Source: Sycobia sp. Sy_11
Taxonomy: Eukaryota > Arthropoda > Insecta > Hymenoptera > Epichrysomallidae
Assembly: GCA_018907035.1 (NCBI GenBank)
Contig: JACCIC010000095.1
Location: 434,001 to 498,000 of the forward strand
Length of the DNA stretch: 64,000 nt
Direction: 5' to 3'
Positions within the stretch are counted from its first letter, which is position 1. Each line of letters opens with the position of its first letter. The notes beneath the pieces are model-generated. The model was not told the DNA's origin. It saw only the letters and a list, made by a program, of their open reading frames with translations, and did no database searches. Made by a program: the position numbers and the translations under genes. Shown here one piece after another: positions 37,228 through 49,494 of the stretch.

Positions 37228-37705
37228 ATTGGTTATTATGATAATGTAAGGTGAACAACTATTTCTCATTAAAGAAAATGTTGATTAAATTCGAACAAGC
37301 CAACCTTATTATTCAATCTCGATCAGTACGTGTAACCTCTGGTACCGTACATATTGATAATTGTATGGTTATTGATTAATTACAGTAATATAAGCTAACC
37401 ATCTGGCTTTATGTAAGTTCCATTAGTACATGCCAAGTTTGGTAAATCTAATCTATTAATGATCCAATCTGCATTGTCAAATTACAGTAATGCATATAAT
37501 CTAACCACCTTCCCATATCAGATTCATCCGTACACGTGAACTTCGGTAAAGCCAACATTTTAATGACGCAATCTTCATTGATTAATTGCAGTAATGCAAG
37601 GCCAACCATCTTACTCTTATGTAAGTACCATCAGTGCATGCATGAGCTCTGGTAAATCCGACGTTTTAATCGCCCAATCTTCCACTGATTAATCACGCTA
37701 ATGGG
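37228..37705 (+). repeat. Diverged minisatellite with a unit of about 103 bp
   Basis: Three clear tandem units start at 37371, 37473 and 37577 (102, 104 and 107 bp). A partial fourth starts at 37684, and an older, more diverged unit with an insertion lies at 37228-37370. Each unit begins ATTGATTAATTACAGTAAT or a variant. It passes through CTAACCATC...TTATGTAAGT and CTCTGGTAAATC, and ends TTTTAATGACGCAATCTTC or similar. Units differ at many positions, so the array is old. No ORF runs through it. Confidence 0.75.
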
Positions 37706-38024
37706 TGCGCGACAGTGTCTCTTGCGAGGCCCGTATCGGCGCATCCAAAAAGCTATTTCGAAAATATATAGCAGAAAACCCAATATTCGACACCTGTCGA
37801 GCGCGGACACATTCATTCCCTCTAATTGGGCAGCGGTAACTCTCCGCGCGCCGCCTTCTTATCCCGCGTATATATCAATAAATCAAACCGGTAATTGCGA
37901 CCTTAGCGCGTCCCTCGGTGTCGCCCTTATCGTACAGCGGAAAACGCCAGCGCGCTCGTAACGAGAAATATCCTCCCACGGTCACATAACCTCTGAGTCA
38001 CGCTCCGCGTATACGTATGTGCGA

Positions 38025-38050
38025 ATATATATATATATATATATATATAT
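38025..38050. repeat. (AT)n microsatellite
   Basis: Short, 26 bp. Confidence 0.95.
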
Positions 38051-38196
38051 GCTCCGCAGACCATTTTTCTCTCCTCTTCGATCGTTCCACGCCTTCGGCG
38101 TCGCGGCGAGAAAATCCCCGAGACGCTTCGGTTGCCCATAACCGATAACAATGCGTCGTCGCCGGTCGCGCCATTGCGCTAAATAAATCCGCGGCG

Positions 38197-38300
38197 ACGA
38201 CGACGACGGCAACGGCCGCGGGTCGCTGCACAGTCTGCCGGCGAACAACCCGGACGGCATTCCAAAGAACACGTTTGCCACTCTGGATCTCTACCACTCT
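38197..38300 (+). CDS. Coding-like GC-rich segment, unproven
   Basis: One frame reads GDDDDGNGRGSLHSLPANNP then DGIPKNTFATLDLYHS. It has strongly G/C-ending codons, similar in style to the certain exons of the window. A TAA lies a few codons upstream, and no convincing acceptor is visible (the first AG is CTGCACAG at 38228-38233). Downstream the frame runs into the (CT)n array without a good donor. It may be a real exon whose ends I cannot place, or a by-product of a CpG-rich patch containing (GAC)n. Confidence 0.15.
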
Positions 38301-38301
38301 G

Positions 38302-38360
<59 letters not shown>
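38301..38360 (+). repeat. (CT)n microsatellite
   Basis: CT units with one CC and one TTT interruption, directly after the coding-like segment. Confidence 0.95.
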
Positions 38361-38521
38361 ACTTACTCACTCTTACTTCTACTCCTCCTTCTTCGCCTTC
38401 CTCCTTCCTCCGTCCCCGAGCACTACTGCCGTGTGGTCGCGCGTATCATCCCGCGCTACAGGGGTCACGATCTCGCCTTTATCTCCTTTGACTGCAGTTT
38501 CGACTTTGGCTTCGGGGAGTG

Positions 38522-38525
<4 letters not shown>

Positions 38526-38579
<54 letters not shown>
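38526..38579. repeat. (TA)n microsatellite
   Basis: Uninterrupted, 54 bp. Confidence 0.95.
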
Positions 38580-38581
<2 letters not shown>

Positions 38582-38852
38582 AATTTGCCTGCCACAGGGG
38601 TTATTGTGTGCATTTCTATGCCGGGAGAGAAAGAGGTGACAGAGAGACAGAGCAACCGAGAAGAGGGTCACAAGGGGGTGATATATATACAGCCAAATTT
38701 GAATTGTGCTTAAGTCTGGTATGTATTTTGACCGTGGTGCGGCATGGGATAAGCGGATCTACATGCGCTATATGAAGATCGTTTGTTATCGCGGTCTTTG
38801 AGCGCACGAGCGATCATTTATAGGCTTTAAGATTCGCCCCGTTAAAGCCGGC

Positions 38853-38854
<2 letters not shown>

Positions 38855-38898
<44 letters not shown>
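38855..38898. repeat. (TA)n microsatellite
   Basis: Uninterrupted, 44 bp. Confidence 0.95.
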
Positions 38899-38903
<5 letters not shown>

Positions 38904-40148
38904 TATTTGAATTTTGGAAAGCTGATAAAATAACTGACGGGAAAATGGGCATTTTGGCTTTGAAGTTGATTGTAGATATTACGGGTCATTCGCTCCATCT
39001 GAATATTTATATAAGTCTAAATTTATATTTTAACGAGAAACTTAGAAATAACAACGTACGTAAACAGAATTTTACGAAGTCATCAAAATTTAATGCATAA
39101 GATTATAGATGATTATATAATAATGAATGGTAGAATCATCAATAATTTGGATTACTCGAAGATCATATATGAACGCTCTACTACTTCCATTATATGTTTA
39201 AAAGATGTAAGGAAACTAAATCATTGTAGGATCTGACTATCGTACGATATTTCAATTTGCAAATGGAAAAACTACACATTATACAAACAACTATAATGGG
39301 TCAATGTACCTTATCAATTTTTACAGTGCGCGTTCAAACAGATGGTGGGCGCAGGTACATTTCGTCCGGCTATCGCTTCGCCCGAGCGATTCTCTCGCTA
39401 ATTGCCAGAAAGCTCGGCCAATTTAATAAGCTCCGATTACTCCCGCCCAACTAGCCGGCCCGAACTTTGTGACTATCGGGTGACGGGCTATCAAAGGAAC
39501 GGCTCAATCAATCACGCGTCCCACTTACACCGCCCAGCCCTCCTCTCCCTCCCCCCCACCCCTACCTATAGATATATACACCGTGAGTTCAAAGCAACTG
39601 CTAGTCCGGAAAGTAATTTAACTCCCGGCAAAGAAGTTTCTGGTACTTTGAAAAAGCTTTTACTTGCTAATCCGGTCATCGAGCTAAGTAAGCCATAAAT
39701 CTTCGTTCAATGCTCCCGCTACAATATTCCGATTTTTTTACCCCTGTTTTGCAAATCCGATCGTCATACTTGTAAATTGTTTACGTGCGCGTACAAATTT
39801 GCGCATGTGTATGAAATTATTTCTGGCCCGCTTATAAACTTCAGATCCTCCATTAGCGACAGAAGGGAAAATGCAAAGTCCAGTTCTGCAATGTGTATTA
39901 AGGTCTTTAACCTTATAATTAATCGTCCGAAATTGTATTTGTGAATTAGAGAAAGTAATTAGGAATATGGCATTCCTAGTTGAATCGAATATATAGTGTG
40001 TGTGTGTGAGGAAAATTACAATTAATATTTTTAGAATGATGATACTTAACACCGTCGGAGTTTAATGATATCGATAACTCTTAGGTATTCGTATATAATA
40101 TAGAGAAGATGTTAATAACTAATACCAAAGAGATTCCGGAATGAGACA

Positions 40149-40151
<3 letters not shown>

Positions 40152-40206
<55 letters not shown>
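40152..40206. repeat. (TA)n microsatellite
   Basis: Uninterrupted, 55 bp. Confidence 0.95.
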
Positions 40207-40209
<3 letters not shown>

Positions 40210-40600
40210 GACCGCAGCTTTTCCATACGGATTTCTGCGAACTATGCGAAAAGATTATCTTTGACTAAATTTATAATTGCGTATGCGCGATAATGCTTGC
40301 CGTATATATATCTACGCAAACAAGGCCATCAACGCCATATCGAAACGCGCGCGAGAATATATCAACATCAATCAATTGTGTAAAAGCGACTGACATTGCA
40401 ATAAGCCATAACCTCTCGATGAATTACAACTAACAGTTGTATAATAGCATTGTTCGATATTAGCCAATAAATAACAAAAAAAAAAGTACCCGAGTGTGGC
40501 GTACATCGTGCGTATGTGAATTTTATACTTTTTATGGTGCGTGCGCGGCATTAAAAGTTTTGTCTTTCGCAACGACGTCATATACAGCGAGAATACTATA

Positions 40601-40644
<44 letters not shown>
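40601..40644. repeat. (AT)n(GT)n compound microsatellite
   Basis: A short AT run passing into (GT)14. Confidence 0.95.
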
Positions 40645-40649
<5 letters not shown>

Positions 40650-42329
40650 ATATTTGAATTTATCTCCTACGATATAATATCGTTTATTGCTCCCCATACG
40701 GAATTACGGTCGCACGATGTGCTGCATTATATATATCTATAATTAAAAACGGCTGGAAAATTTTATAAGCATCGAAGCCGATGAATATGTGACTCGCGAA
40801 GAAGGAAATATCATTTATATGGAAATCAGTAACAATGGAACAATGCGTCATTTTTATCATTTCCCTCGTTGCGATAATTAATCGGAAGACTCGATATATC
40901 CGTCCACCTTGTCGCGTTAATTAAAGACGAACAGAAAATAAAAGAAGGAGAAGGAAAGAAAAGAAACCTATAACGATATTACCGAAGAAATATATTCCGC
41001 TTTCCTGGGGTGTACAGAGAGTTATTTTTTTTTTCCACGATACTGTCGGTGCGTGTCATCCTCGAGTCCATTATCGACAGTTGTGAAAACTGAAAAACAC
41101 GTACATGGAAAGTATTATATGTGCGCATATCTATACATCAGTGATGATGAAACATCGCTGATTGATTATCGATTAATTGTATTTCCAAGTTCAATTTAAA
41201 GCTCAGCGCATCTCGACGCGCGCAGCGACATTACGGAGACGTGATAAAAATTAATAAATAAATTTCACAAGCTGGCAGATACATTAATCGAGATCTCGGA
41301 AGATAAAAACAAACAGGCAGATCTCCGTTTGGATTCGTATAGAGATTATGATGGGAGCGGCGAGGGGGGCAACGATCGAGGCAGATATTTAACACTGTCA
41401 AGAGTTAAGATTTAGAGTTGAATCGTACTTTTTTTCAAATAAACAAAAAAAAACGAGTTGGAACTTTTGAATTAGCGTCACTTTTTTTAATCCTTTGAGC
41501 GCCTCTTTTTCGAAATTTTACGCGAATTCAAAGTATCGTCCGAAAGATGAAAATTTGGATAAATGAATTCTAACGAAAGTCATTTGTTTGTTTCCTGATT
41601 TTCTTTAATTATTCATATTTCATTCCACAAGTATGTGATTTGAAACTCAAGTAAATTCATACTACTTATAAACCAAATTGAATCGTGAACGAATAATAGC
41701 TAAACGAGGAAAATAGTTTACGATTCGGACGAAGTCAGGTGTACTGCGGACGACTCGATCAACCAACAAGTCCAATCAACCGGACGATTTTATTTAAGCG
41801 AGAATAAATATAGATTAAAGAATAATCGCTTCGAAAGAAAATCACCATTGAATAAATTCACGCGTGTTCTCATCGATCAGATTGGCAAATGCGTGACATC
41901 TATGGAGAACGGAAGCAAAGAAAGAAGAAATAAAAAAAAAAAAAACAATTATATGGCGAAAGAACGCTGTCCATAAAAGCCGATGTCCAGGCGTGTAAAG
42001 TTTAAAAATTACCCCGCAAATGCATGCAATTTTCGCGCATCTAAAATAATAAGCACCGACTCCGCCGATTTAACCTCCGGCGCGCGTATAACAAATTCTT
42101 ATTTTGATCCGAGAATGAAACCGTAGAGACGCTCTAAATCCCCTCGATTCTTTATCGTCCTCCGCTGAAAATTTATCGCCTCCGGCTCCTGCGGCCCCGC
42201 CGTCCCGCTCTCCTTCTATCCCACCCTCCGCAGCTGCGCCTCCAACCAACGACCCTCCCCCCTCTGCCGCCCCTCCAGCGACATTTTCGCCAAGTCGTTC
42301 CCCGAGCACTGCGAGAAAATACGAGGGAA

Positions 42330-42330
<1 letters not shown>

Positions 42331-42380
<50 letters not shown>
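42331..42380. repeat. (TA)n microsatellite
   Basis: Uninterrupted, 50 bp. Confidence 0.95.
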
Positions 42381-42382
<2 letters not shown>

Positions 42383-42498
42383 GTATATATAGACGAGGCA
42401 ACGAACGGGTGTACCTTATACTACATGTGCGTCGGGAAAATTTCTTCGCGGAATTCCCTCAAGGCCGCGCGGGTCTGGCAAAAGAGACAGAGAGTGAC

Positions 42499-42531
<33 letters not shown>

Positions 42532-42532
42532 G
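42499..42532 (+). repeat. (GA)n microsatellite
   Basis: One GG interruption. Confidence 0.9.
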
Positions 42533-42760
42533 CGTAAGAGAGATAAAGAGAAAGAGAAAAAATGAGCTTCCAGCAGCAGCTCCTGATGCCACTTCGCAGG
42601 GTATAGAGTATAGATAGACCACAGTATAAATGGACGCTACCGAGCCGCGCGCACTCGCGGGACAACCTTGCAAGGCCGCGCGCAGAGTGAGCGGCGTATA
42701 TATAGGTATAGGCGAGCGCGCTCATCTTGAGTGTCGCAAGAGAGGGAGGGAGACCGAGAG

Positions 42761-42762
<2 letters not shown>

Positions 42763-42798
<36 letters not shown>
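42763..42798 (+). repeat. (GA)n microsatellite
   Basis: Pure, about 18 units. Confidence 0.95.
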
Positions 42799-42800
<2 letters not shown>

Positions 42801-42937
42801 AGGAGGCCTCGAGAAATCGAGTGCAATGCCTTCTTTTCTCTATCTCCCTCCGCCCCCATCCAACTCCAACTGCTCCTTGTCTATCTGTATTCATCTATCT
42901 TTATCCCTTCTTCTTTACCTCTCGCTTTTCGTCTGGG

Positions 42938-42939
<2 letters not shown>

Positions 42940-42998
<59 letters not shown>
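42940..42998. repeat. (TA)n microsatellite
   Basis: Uninterrupted, 59 bp, among the longest. Confidence 0.95.
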
Positions 42999-42999
<1 letters not shown>

Positions 43000-43319
43000 C
43001 GGGATATTCGAGAGTAAGCGAGCGAGTTTAATCGCGTATATATATAGATGGAAAAAAGAGCAAGCGGAGAAGATCCGCGCGCACATGGGAAATGGGTGAG
43101 AGAGAGAGAGAGAAAAAGGGAGATGGATTAGCGCCCGTAGCCGAAGCGAGCATGCGAACGTTAATCAATGCACCGTGATGTTCGTCCATTTCTTTTCTTT
43201 TTTTTTCCCCTCTTTTTAATCGGCCAATCTTCAGATGAGGATCCATTGCGACGCCGGAGGAGAGCATAAATCATTGACGAGCCCTGCGGTTAGACGTTTA
43301 AGAAGTAGGGGTTGAATAA

Positions 43320-44123
43320 ATGCTCGAGCGTGTCGAGTAATTTTTTTCTTTCTTTCTTTCATTCACTCGCTCTTTTCTTCAATAATATTATAGTGCTTTT
43401 TGAAATTTCGCGCGTTGATGGAATAACCGACTATTTATCCACCTGCATGTCGGAGAATTAAATAAAGTGACGGCTTTCTTTTTAGCAAAAATGTTGTCGG
43501 AATATTGCTTTTGTATTTTCGACTATAGCACGTATTATGAACAAGACTTTGAATTTCAATGGTGGACATATTTGATAGCATGTACTATTTTTTAAAGCAT
43601 TTTACCCTAATTAATCCAAAGGGTGTGAACAGAGATAAAATGTATGTGTGCGTTATTTGTTTAAATCCATAACCTTTGAATTTGTTTTAATCATGATATG
43701 GGTTTAATTAATGATGTCGCTTTACATGTGACTATGAAAATCCCATAATACAAAGTTTTTTCGTTTCACCCCAAGCCAAACTCCTATAGGGCTGAAAAAG
43801 AAACAACCCTACTTTTACGGGAGAAGTCTACAGCAACCGTTTTACCAATTTTTTTTTTTTCACCTGGAGTGTATCAATTAAATATAAAATAAAAGAAGAA
43901 AAATGACCACACATCTGCTAAGCCACATACTCCAGGAAAAAAAATCTTTAAGCGCGGAAAATATAATTATTAACACAGACGAAAACATAAATCAACATTT
44001 CCAAGCTGTTGTTAAGTAATCTTTTGCGTGATTGATTATTTCAACGATGGACAATTATCGTGATTTACTTCAATGAAGCTCTCGTGAAAAATCCGTTACA
44101 AGAAGCACGCAATTGTATAGAAG

Positions 44124-44174
<51 letters not shown>

Positions 44175-46200
44175 TTTCGAAATTGCAGGCGAATGTAAAA
44201 TTTTTCCACTTCTTTGTGCACTATGGGATGCTCCTTTAGAAATTCCAAGGAACAGTTGAGAGGTCACTATCATCCTCCTTATAATGTGCAAACGTTCTGC
44301 TATTAACTTTTTATTGTGACTCACATGTTGAGCAAGCAATAACAATATGCTGGTCAGTGCCTGTAATTGTATATATTATATATAATAGTTATATGCTTAT
44401 CGCGCAATTAGTTCAATACACTTTTGACCAGATAAATCTTTACCTACTTCCCGAATTTTAAGCTTACTTCATTTGTATTGAAAATCTGTGCATCAATTGG
44501 GATTTTGGATTTTCCTATGATTTTTTTTCTCGAAACACTATGATAATTTCCAGGTGCATAAGTAAAATTTAAAAAAGTTAAATCATTTGATAAGATTGAG
44601 ATAGTTAAGATTGATGCATACTTAACGCTATTTAACACCAGTCAGAGTAAATAGAAATGCAAATTCTTATATTTAATGCATATTTTAATAAATTAATTTT
44701 TTATCTGATTCTTATAAAAATTATTGCCTGATAGTATATATAATTGTTTTCCTTATTTCCTTTTCAGCAATCTGACAGTGCCGACAGGCAACTATTCAAT
44801 TATTCTCCACTGCTGCTCATCGCATAAAGCTCAGTCATTGTTTCCTTTTCTGAAGCCTTTAATGGATAATTTGATTTGATCCGAGTCTACCTCCTTGGTA
44901 AATGACACAAAATCTACGAAATTTTCTTTCGTTGGTAGTGGTATTATGGTCAATTATCAGACTATCATTCGGTAGTTTTAATTTCTTATTTGTAAATATG
45001 GGACAGATCTTCGAGAAATGTTATGTTCCAAATCCGCACCATCCTCTTTTACAGTGCGGACTTTCGACGGTGCTAAAGGAAGTTTCTTCACTTCTTATCA
45101 TTATTGTACATAGTCACTCATGTATAGATATTGATCCGATACAATTGATCCAGAGTCTTTCCTTAGATGCTCGATAGAGAAGTGCACATTGTTCTGTCCT
45201 TTTAAGAGGCGTTCCATTGACTTTGTTATTCCTGATACTTTCGTCTATCTATCTCATCATTTTCTCATTGCGAGTAGTTATTCCTCTCATAATGCTTTAA
45301 TCCGGATGGAACATTATATTTCCGGCACATCATTCGCAACTTCGTCAGGACGACCGAAGGTTATCCAACTATAGCTGTCTGTTATTTTTTAACGGACATT
45401 ATCTATGATTCTAATACAAGTACATTTGCGTGTCCAAATAAAATACGTCATTGAGATCACACGGAATAGTCGAAATAATTGAAGAGCTTCTCATCAAATT
45501 AAGTCTCCGTTGAACTCCGCAGATTTTATGTTAACTCTTGTCAGAACTATCATAAGGACTCTGCCAATTCACTGGGCTAATGTATCCCAGAGAAATAGAG
45601 TAATTTTTCCAAGTGTTAAAGTGAATTTGAAGAGATGAAAAAGATTTACGATCCCCTTGCAAACTATTCGATGATATTACAAACAATTAGATAATTTTGC
45701 AATTAGTCAAATGATTTCTTAAAAATTTAATTTCGAAACGAATCCTAAAAAAAATTCAGTAAGTTTTTCTCCATATTGAAGCTTACAGTTTACTAAGTAA
45801 CTCTTTGAATCCTCTATATGAATTCATGTAAAATCATTTGAATTCGTTGGAAATGCATCGCAATCTTGCAAATTTATCCGAACGCTGATAATTCATTCGA
45901 ATCCATTGAGAACACATTTGAATTTTGAGAACTCTTTATCAAATTATTCAAAGTCTTAGTGAATTTATTCAAACTGTACCAATTCATTAAAACAAGCCCA
46001 AGTGTACTAAAACTTATTCGACCTTCTATATATAAACAGTGAGAAATCTGGAATAGTACGGCGTCATGCTCTATAATTATCATTTGAGCTGACAATTCTC
46101 TAGTTATCCCAAATAGTTCTACCGCAAACTTATAAAACCAACGTGTTCGATTAATTTTCGGAAGCACCGTAAACAAAAAAAAAGAAGAATAATAATAAGA
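43320..46200. other. AT-rich intron stretch, possible old transposon debris
   Basis: 43560-44000 and 44760-45380 have an even base mix and short open frames on both strands, as decayed mobile elements often do, but no motif is identifiable. 45780-46020 contains loosely repeated variants of AATTCATTCGAATC. Confidence 0.4.
44127..44172. repeat. (AT)n microsatellite
   Basis: Uninterrupted, 46 bp. Confidence 0.95.
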
Positions 46201-46615
46201 GCACACAATACTCTTTTATATAATGCACAGTCGTGTAAAAATGAAAAAAAAAAAAAAAAGAAATACGTTCGCGTACATACACCTGTACGCCCATAATTTT
46301 ATTGCGCAACGTGTCGGCTCTTCTGCTCGTCCGCTTCGCTTTTCTGTTATTTTTTTCTTTCTTTGCTGTTTTCATAACGGCGCTGCTTGCCGCGCGCGGT
46401 GGTGATATTTCGTTAAATCCCGATAACTGTGGATATTCCTCCGCGTCGCCGATGTAAATCAGACATTACGTATACGGCCGCGCGTATCGCCGGCTGTGAA
46501 GAATTAAGCCTTCCCGCGCGGATATCGGAATCGAAGGCGCATCGGAAGGAAGAGTTGCGCGCGCGCGCCCGCTCATCCGAGCCGTATCCGTCCTCTCTCA
46601 TGGTTGTACAAGTAT

Positions 46616-46647
46616 ATGTATATGATATATATATATATCATATACAT
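46616..46647. repeat. Perfect 32-bp AT palindrome
   Basis: The half-site ATGTATATGATATATA is followed by its exact reverse complement. The G-C pairs at positions 3 and 9 of each arm show it is not merely a TA run. Confidence 0.85.
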
Positions 46648-46877
46648 GAGTTTGTGTAATAATATAGGATGCGCTAGGAAGTCATCGGGGAGGGGCGGAT
46701 TAGGGAATCGAGAGTGAGAAAGAAGTATAATTGATATACGATGGAAAAAAAACGAACAATCGCGGTGGTATAGCTCTGCCGGCCTTGACTTCACATATTA
46801 TGCTTCGCGTGAAGACGAGTTTATAATACACGCGTACGCTCGACTTGCGTAACGAAGAGGAGGCGCCAGGACTGTAT

Positions 46878-46880
<3 letters not shown>

Positions 46881-46957
<77 letters not shown>

Positions 46958-46973
46958 CCACACACATGTGTGT
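46881..46973. repeat. (TA)n(GT)n with a GT/AC hairpin
   Basis: The TA run of 65 bp is the longest in the window. It passes into GTGTGTGTGTCCACACACA, a short self-complementary segment. Confidence 0.95.
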
Positions 46974-47065
46974 GCGAACCGGCACCTTGAATGCCCTGAA
47001 TATCTCGTAGTCATCGCGCGCGCGCCGCCGAGCTGTGCGGGTAAAGGCGGGTATTCGCGAGGATG

Positions 47066-47068
<3 letters not shown>

Positions 47069-47123
<55 letters not shown>
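47069..47123. repeat. (TA)n microsatellite
   Basis: Uninterrupted, 55 bp. Confidence 0.95.
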
Positions 47124-47124
<1 letters not shown>

Positions 47125-48202
47125 TGTACATCGAGGATCTACCGATCGCCGGACAACTTCCGACTCTTTTGCCACGGTCGCCGGCTGCAGATTAGCCGCG
47201 CGCAGCGGTGGAGGGTGAGGGAGGGGTCATTATGGCGGAGGTCTCTGTACATATACGTTATATATGCGTTATATATACAGACACATATATATAAGTTAAC
47301 GGTGGAAATTAGTCTGTTATCAGTCTCACGGCTAAATCCTGCACGGTCATTCGATTGGATTTTTCGTTAAGTATAGACGTTTGTTCTTTTGCGCTATATA
47401 TCACTATAAAAGTCTGTAATTGAATTATGCACGGCCAATAACATGTTATAGTTGAGATATTGCATAAGTGAACATTTTAAACAAATTGCAAAGTGATAAA
47501 AATGCCTTGATAATATTAATAAAATGTGTTTCAGTTATATTATATAAGAATATTTATAAAATTTAAGGTTCAAAGTTTCGTCATATAGCTTGTTTTATTT
47601 AAAACAGTCGCTGTAGAGTAGTTACTAGACCTTAATTCTACAGTGTTTTAGAATTTAAATTTTATCTACATATTATACACACAAACACATAGACACTCAC
47701 GTTTCGAATTTAAATCATACTTTTCATTGTTCGCGTGAATAACTTACCCAAAAAAAAAGCCAAAAATAATAAGTCAGAATTATCGTCATTATTCTTATAA
47801 TTATCGTTATTACTTTGCGCGAGCAAAACAAAAAAAAAAGGAAAAAATACGAATTGCCGTAGCAAAAATTCAGAAACCATTGTAGAACTACATAGTGTAA
47901 TAATAAGTCGCGTCATTTTTTACGAGCACTGTATAATAGATCATTGGGAAATGCGAGCGTTGATATATTTATAGAGTCTGCGTTCGATGCGCGCGTGCGG
48001 CGCGATTTCACGGCTGTTAAACCCCCTTTGCGACTCGGGAGGATGCCTCGCCCGTTCCTCGAGGCTGTTTTTATATGTATATGTGCGTAAACGCGCGCGT
48101 GTCTGTGTCTATGTGTGTGTATGTTGAAAATTCCGCAAAATACAAATCCGCAAGACACGAAGAAACGAGTTATACATTATAGGGTCCGATGCGTTTGAGG
48201 TT

Positions 48203-48205
<3 letters not shown>

Positions 48206-48249
<44 letters not shown>

Positions 48250-48272
48250 GCGCGCGCGTGTGTGTGCGTGTG
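48206..48272 (+). repeat. (GT)n(CG)n(GT)n compound microsatellite
   Basis: GT run, then GCGCGCGC, then GT again: alternating purine-pyrimidine over the whole stretch apart from TTT and GCGTG breaks. Confidence 0.9.
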
Positions 48273-49022
48273 GAAATGCAGGCAGCCGTATCGGCGAGAC
48301 TCGCGGCCATCGCGAGCTGCCACCATCGATGCGCGGCAGCAACGGCGACATCCTAACGATTCGCGACTAATAAGCGAGATCCTATTTGTATATCGACCAA
48401 GGATATATGTGCGATTTTTCTTTTTTTTTTTACTTCTCGCCCAAATTTTGTTCGCAAGGGGCGTATAATAAGGATTTCGATATACATATATATATGTGTG
48501 TGCGCGCGCGTGTGTGTGTGTGTGTATTCAACCTCGAATTCAAGATGTAGCGATAGATCGACGTACTTATTTCTTTGTTATTATAATACTTGATTATTAT
48601 CTTATTTGCGAAGATTGAAATTGAATATTCACTTATTTCAAAAGCACAAATTACTTTACGTAATATAAAGTATAGACTTATCTATCTAACGAATTATAAA
48701 GAAAGTTCTATTATTGAATAGGTTAAAATGTAATTACTGCGAGTGAAGAATTATGTAAGTAATGGAACTTAGGAATATCCAGTTATTCAATCCTTGCCGT
48801 ACGAATCGAAACAAAAAGACAGAATTTTTAAAATAAATTTTTAAAAAACGCTACGTCAGTGCTCGAAATAATGACGTTACCAATGACGTTTACCAGTCAA
48901 AATTGTATATCTCTTCAAGAATGCACATTAACTTGATGTACAGGTGTGCTAGTTTAAATAACCTGTATGGTACTACAAGTAGATATAGCTACATTGAGAT
49001 ACTTATCGTAAAAATGCAGATC

Positions 49023-49034
49023 GCCATCTAGTAG
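49023..49034 (-). promoter_or_regulatory. CTCF-like motif
   Basis: The minus strand reads CTACTAGATGGC, differing from CCASYAGRKGGC only at the second position. It lies in ordinary AT-rich intron. Confidence 0.25.
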
Positions 49035-49441
49035 ACGATGCTAAAATTCATTGCAAATGCTCGAAACTTGTTTTGTCACAATAATTGAAAATTCGTCGTT
49101 TAAGATTCTACATTTTTAATATTTTTGCCAATAGTATCAATATATCAAAAAATACATTGTGAGATTTTAAATTCTTCACGAAAAATATCTTTTCCTTCGA
49201 AAACCATACATTTACGATTTTTAAGAATATCAGATATTGCAAAAAATTCGTTAATTCTTAAGGAATGATTTTTCAATAATGCGTGCACCCTGGCTAATTA
49301 CTTCGATGGTTAATTTTCACGGAAATATAAAAAATGACCTTTCCATGTGTTCATATCAAAATTTAAAAATCACTTGCAAATCATAAACGTATATTCATTT
49401 ATTATGGATGGGTGTTAAATAAAATTTGATTTATTTAATTC

Positions 49442-49443
<2 letters not shown>

Positions 49444-49491
<48 letters not shown>
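49444..49491 (+). repeat. (GA)n microsatellite
   Basis: Uninterrupted, about 24 units. Confidence 0.95.

Positions 49492-49494
<3 letters not shown>

Larger units (their letters stand above)
35460..42060. other. Intron stretch with minisatellite and coding-like patch
   Basis: Apart from the minisatellite (37228-37705) and the GC-rich segment around 38090-38300, this is AT-rich sequence with listed microsatellites. The open frame at 35712-36137 does not resemble any protein I know. A GC-richer stretch at 39340-39600 has a minus-strand donor-like GTAAGT at about 39518 but no convincing coding frame. Confidence 0.55.
42070..43320. other. GC-rich, purine-rich patch
   Basis: 42100-42330 is C-rich on the plus strand, giving a Pro/Ala/Ser-rich frame there and a Gly/Ala-rich frame on the minus strand; neither is convincing. 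42480-43110 alternates GA arrays, CpG-rich sequence with a TATATATAGG box near 42698, and a TA tract. Confidence 0.45.

Noticed and set aside
39340..39600. GC-richer segment with a minus-strand GTAAGT donor
   Set aside because: The adjoining minus-strand frame does not resemble UNC93-like N-terminal helices or any protein I recognise.
42100..42330. Pro/Ala/Ser-rich plus-strand frame (and Gly/Ala-rich minus-strand frame)
   Set aside because: Low-complexity composition, no splice sites of quality, runs into a TA tract.
42695..42735. TATATATAGG followed by a possible initiator
   Set aside because: TATA-like strings are everywhere here. No exon or splice donor of quality follows.
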